A stretch of 64,000 nucleotides of DNA, from NCBI RefSeq assembly GCF_932526225.1, contig NC_064045.1, positions 15,372,442 to 15,436,441 on the forward strand. Direction: 5' to 3'. The DNA is from Nematostella vectensis. Taxonomy: Eukaryota > Cnidaria > Anthozoa > Actiniaria > Edwardsiidae. The notes beneath the pieces are model-generated. The model ran no database searches. It was not told the origin of the DNA and saw only the letters and a program-made list of their open reading frames with translations. This document shows, piece after piece, positions 62,601 to 64,000 of the stretch; the stretch's first letter is position 1, and each line of letters begins with the position of its first letter. Position numbers and translations under genes: made by a program.

Positions 62601-64000
62601 TTTAAATATCGATACTTAATTATACTGTTCTTGGTGTGTGATGACATAAAAAGAAGGTATAGGGACATTTTTATGTACTTACAGCATCTTTGATGTGCTC
62701 ATGCTTTGTTCAGGATCCTGTACATATTTTATGCACACAAGAACTAACTAGATTCCTTGGATAACTTGATTAAGTAGATTCTAACATAGAGCATAGCGCT
62801 CGATAGATTGATATACCTTTTTTTCCCGAGTATACTGTTTTATTTTTCCTAATGTTACATTTTGGAATTTACATTCGGTAAAAAAATTATCGATGGTAAC
62901 CTTTTGGAGGTTACACTCGTAAAACAAATTCCCGAATGTAACCCTGAAGCTTTTCCCGAATGTAACCTCCAGTCCGATGGTGACTTTGCTTGGGATAGTT
63001 TACGATACCAATTGTATTAAAAGTAATTTTCATTACAATTCCCTTCAGCAATGCCACGTTAGTCTTTCGTTGCGGGCACTTGACTACTAACGCAGCGACC
63101 CGGGTTCGATTCCCGCTGATAGCCTATTTTTTTTTCTTTATTTTTTTTTTAAATATCGATACTTAATTATACTGTTCTTGGTGTGTCATGACATAAAAAG
63201 AAGGTATAGGGACATTTTTATGTACTCTCAGCATCTTTGATGTGCTCATGTTTTGTTCAGGAACTTGTACATATTTTATGCACACAAGAACTAACTAGAT
63301 TCCTTGGATAACTTGATTAAGTAGATTCTAACATAGAGCATAGCGCTCGATAGATTGATATACCTTTTTTTCCGAGTATACTGTTTTATTTTCCTAATGT
63401 TACTTTTTGGAATTTACATTCGGAAAAAAAATTATCGATTGTAACCTTTTGGAAGTTACACTCGTAAAACAAATTCCCGAATGTAACCCTGAAGCTTTTC
63501 CCGAATGTAACCTCCAGTTCGATGGTGACTTTGCTTGGGATAGTTTACGATACCAATAGTATTAAAAGTAATTTTCATTATAATTCCCTTCAACAATGCC
63601 ACGTTAGTCTTTCGTTGCGGGCACTTAACTACTAACGCAGCGACCCGGGTCCGAATCCCGCTGATAGCCTTTTTTTTTCTTTATTTTTTTTTTAAATATC
63701 GATACTTAATTATACTGTTCTTGGTGTGTCATGACATAAAAAGAAGGTATAGGGACATTTTTATGTACTCTCAGCATCTTTGATGTGCTCATGCTTTGTT
63801 CAGGATCCTGTACATATTTTATGCACACAAGAACTAACTAGATTCCTTGGTTAACTTGATTAAGTAGATTCTAACATAGAGCATAGCGCTCGAAAGATTG
63901 ATATACCTTTTTTTTCGAGCATACTGTTTTATTTTTCCTAATGTTACTTTTTGGAATTTACATTCGGAAACAAAATTATCGATTGTAACCTTTTGGAGGT
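58153..64000. repeat. 545-bp satellite, final block (~11 units)
   Basis: The array runs off the window edge. The unit near 60.2 kb has lost ~100 bp (ATTTTCCC is joined directly to GCTTTTCCC at ~60225), removing most of its GAATGTAAC motif cluster. Units near 61.2-62.0 kb share GGAAGTTACACTC and CCTCCTGTCCG and are close duplicates. Confidence 0.95.

Noticed and set aside
23534-64000. CRISPR-like or phage-like repeat array
   Set aside because: Units are ~545 bp with no unique spacers, in an intron- and LINE-bearing eukaryotic sequence; this is a satellite.

Overview
This is a repeat-dominated eukaryotic window, with no bacterial-type gene organisation. Its content is two satellite arrays, one large cut-and-paste DNA transposon, one Ty3/Gypsy LTR retrotransposon nested inside it, two copies of a 5'-truncated non-LTR retrotransposon, and a LINE-tail scrap. 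Short GT-AG introns, AATAAA signals and the style of the elements suggest a marine invertebrate, perhaps a cnidarian. That assignment is inference from the general look of the proteins; no host gene confirms it. No single-copy host gene was found.

Layout. (1) 1-14187: tandem array of a ~2.0 kb repeat, seven full units plus a 132-bp partial one. Each unit carries a degenerate tRNA-like segment on the minus strand and a 125-129 bp inverted-repeat block that looks like a MITE. (2) 14188-23533: DNA transposon bounded by inverted termini starting CACGCCGGGTCAG. It holds two convergent genes: a 236-aa protein of unknown function (+), and a spliced ~757-aa DDE-like transposase (-) that I reconstruct as four exons. 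(3) 15552-20069, inside that transposon between the 3' ends of its two genes: a structurally complete Ty3/Gypsy element with identical 178-bp LTRs, a 5-bp target duplication, PBS, PPT and one 1348-codon gag-pol frame. (4) 23534-64000: ~64 units of a ~545-bp satellite, also with a tRNA-like segment followed by a T-run. The array is interrupted at ~44.72 and ~50.1 kb by two near-identical LINE copies, and at 57.92 kb by a 230-bp LINE tail with a (CAA)n tract.

How the parts relate. The two satellites share no obvious sequence, yet both contain a B-box-like T-arm followed directly by a Pol III-type T-run. The DNA transposon lies exactly where one satellite stops and the other starts, without a convincing target duplication. 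This suggests rearrangement through transposon copies, or a misjoin. The 545-bp array has higher-order structure: a diagnostic variant unit recurs every seven units (~3.82 kb), and this phase continues across the first LINE once its length is subtracted. The second LINE copy arose by a recent 5384-bp tandem duplication, not by a new insertion. The DNA transposon, with its unassigned transposase and unknown companion protein, is the best candidate for something undescribed.
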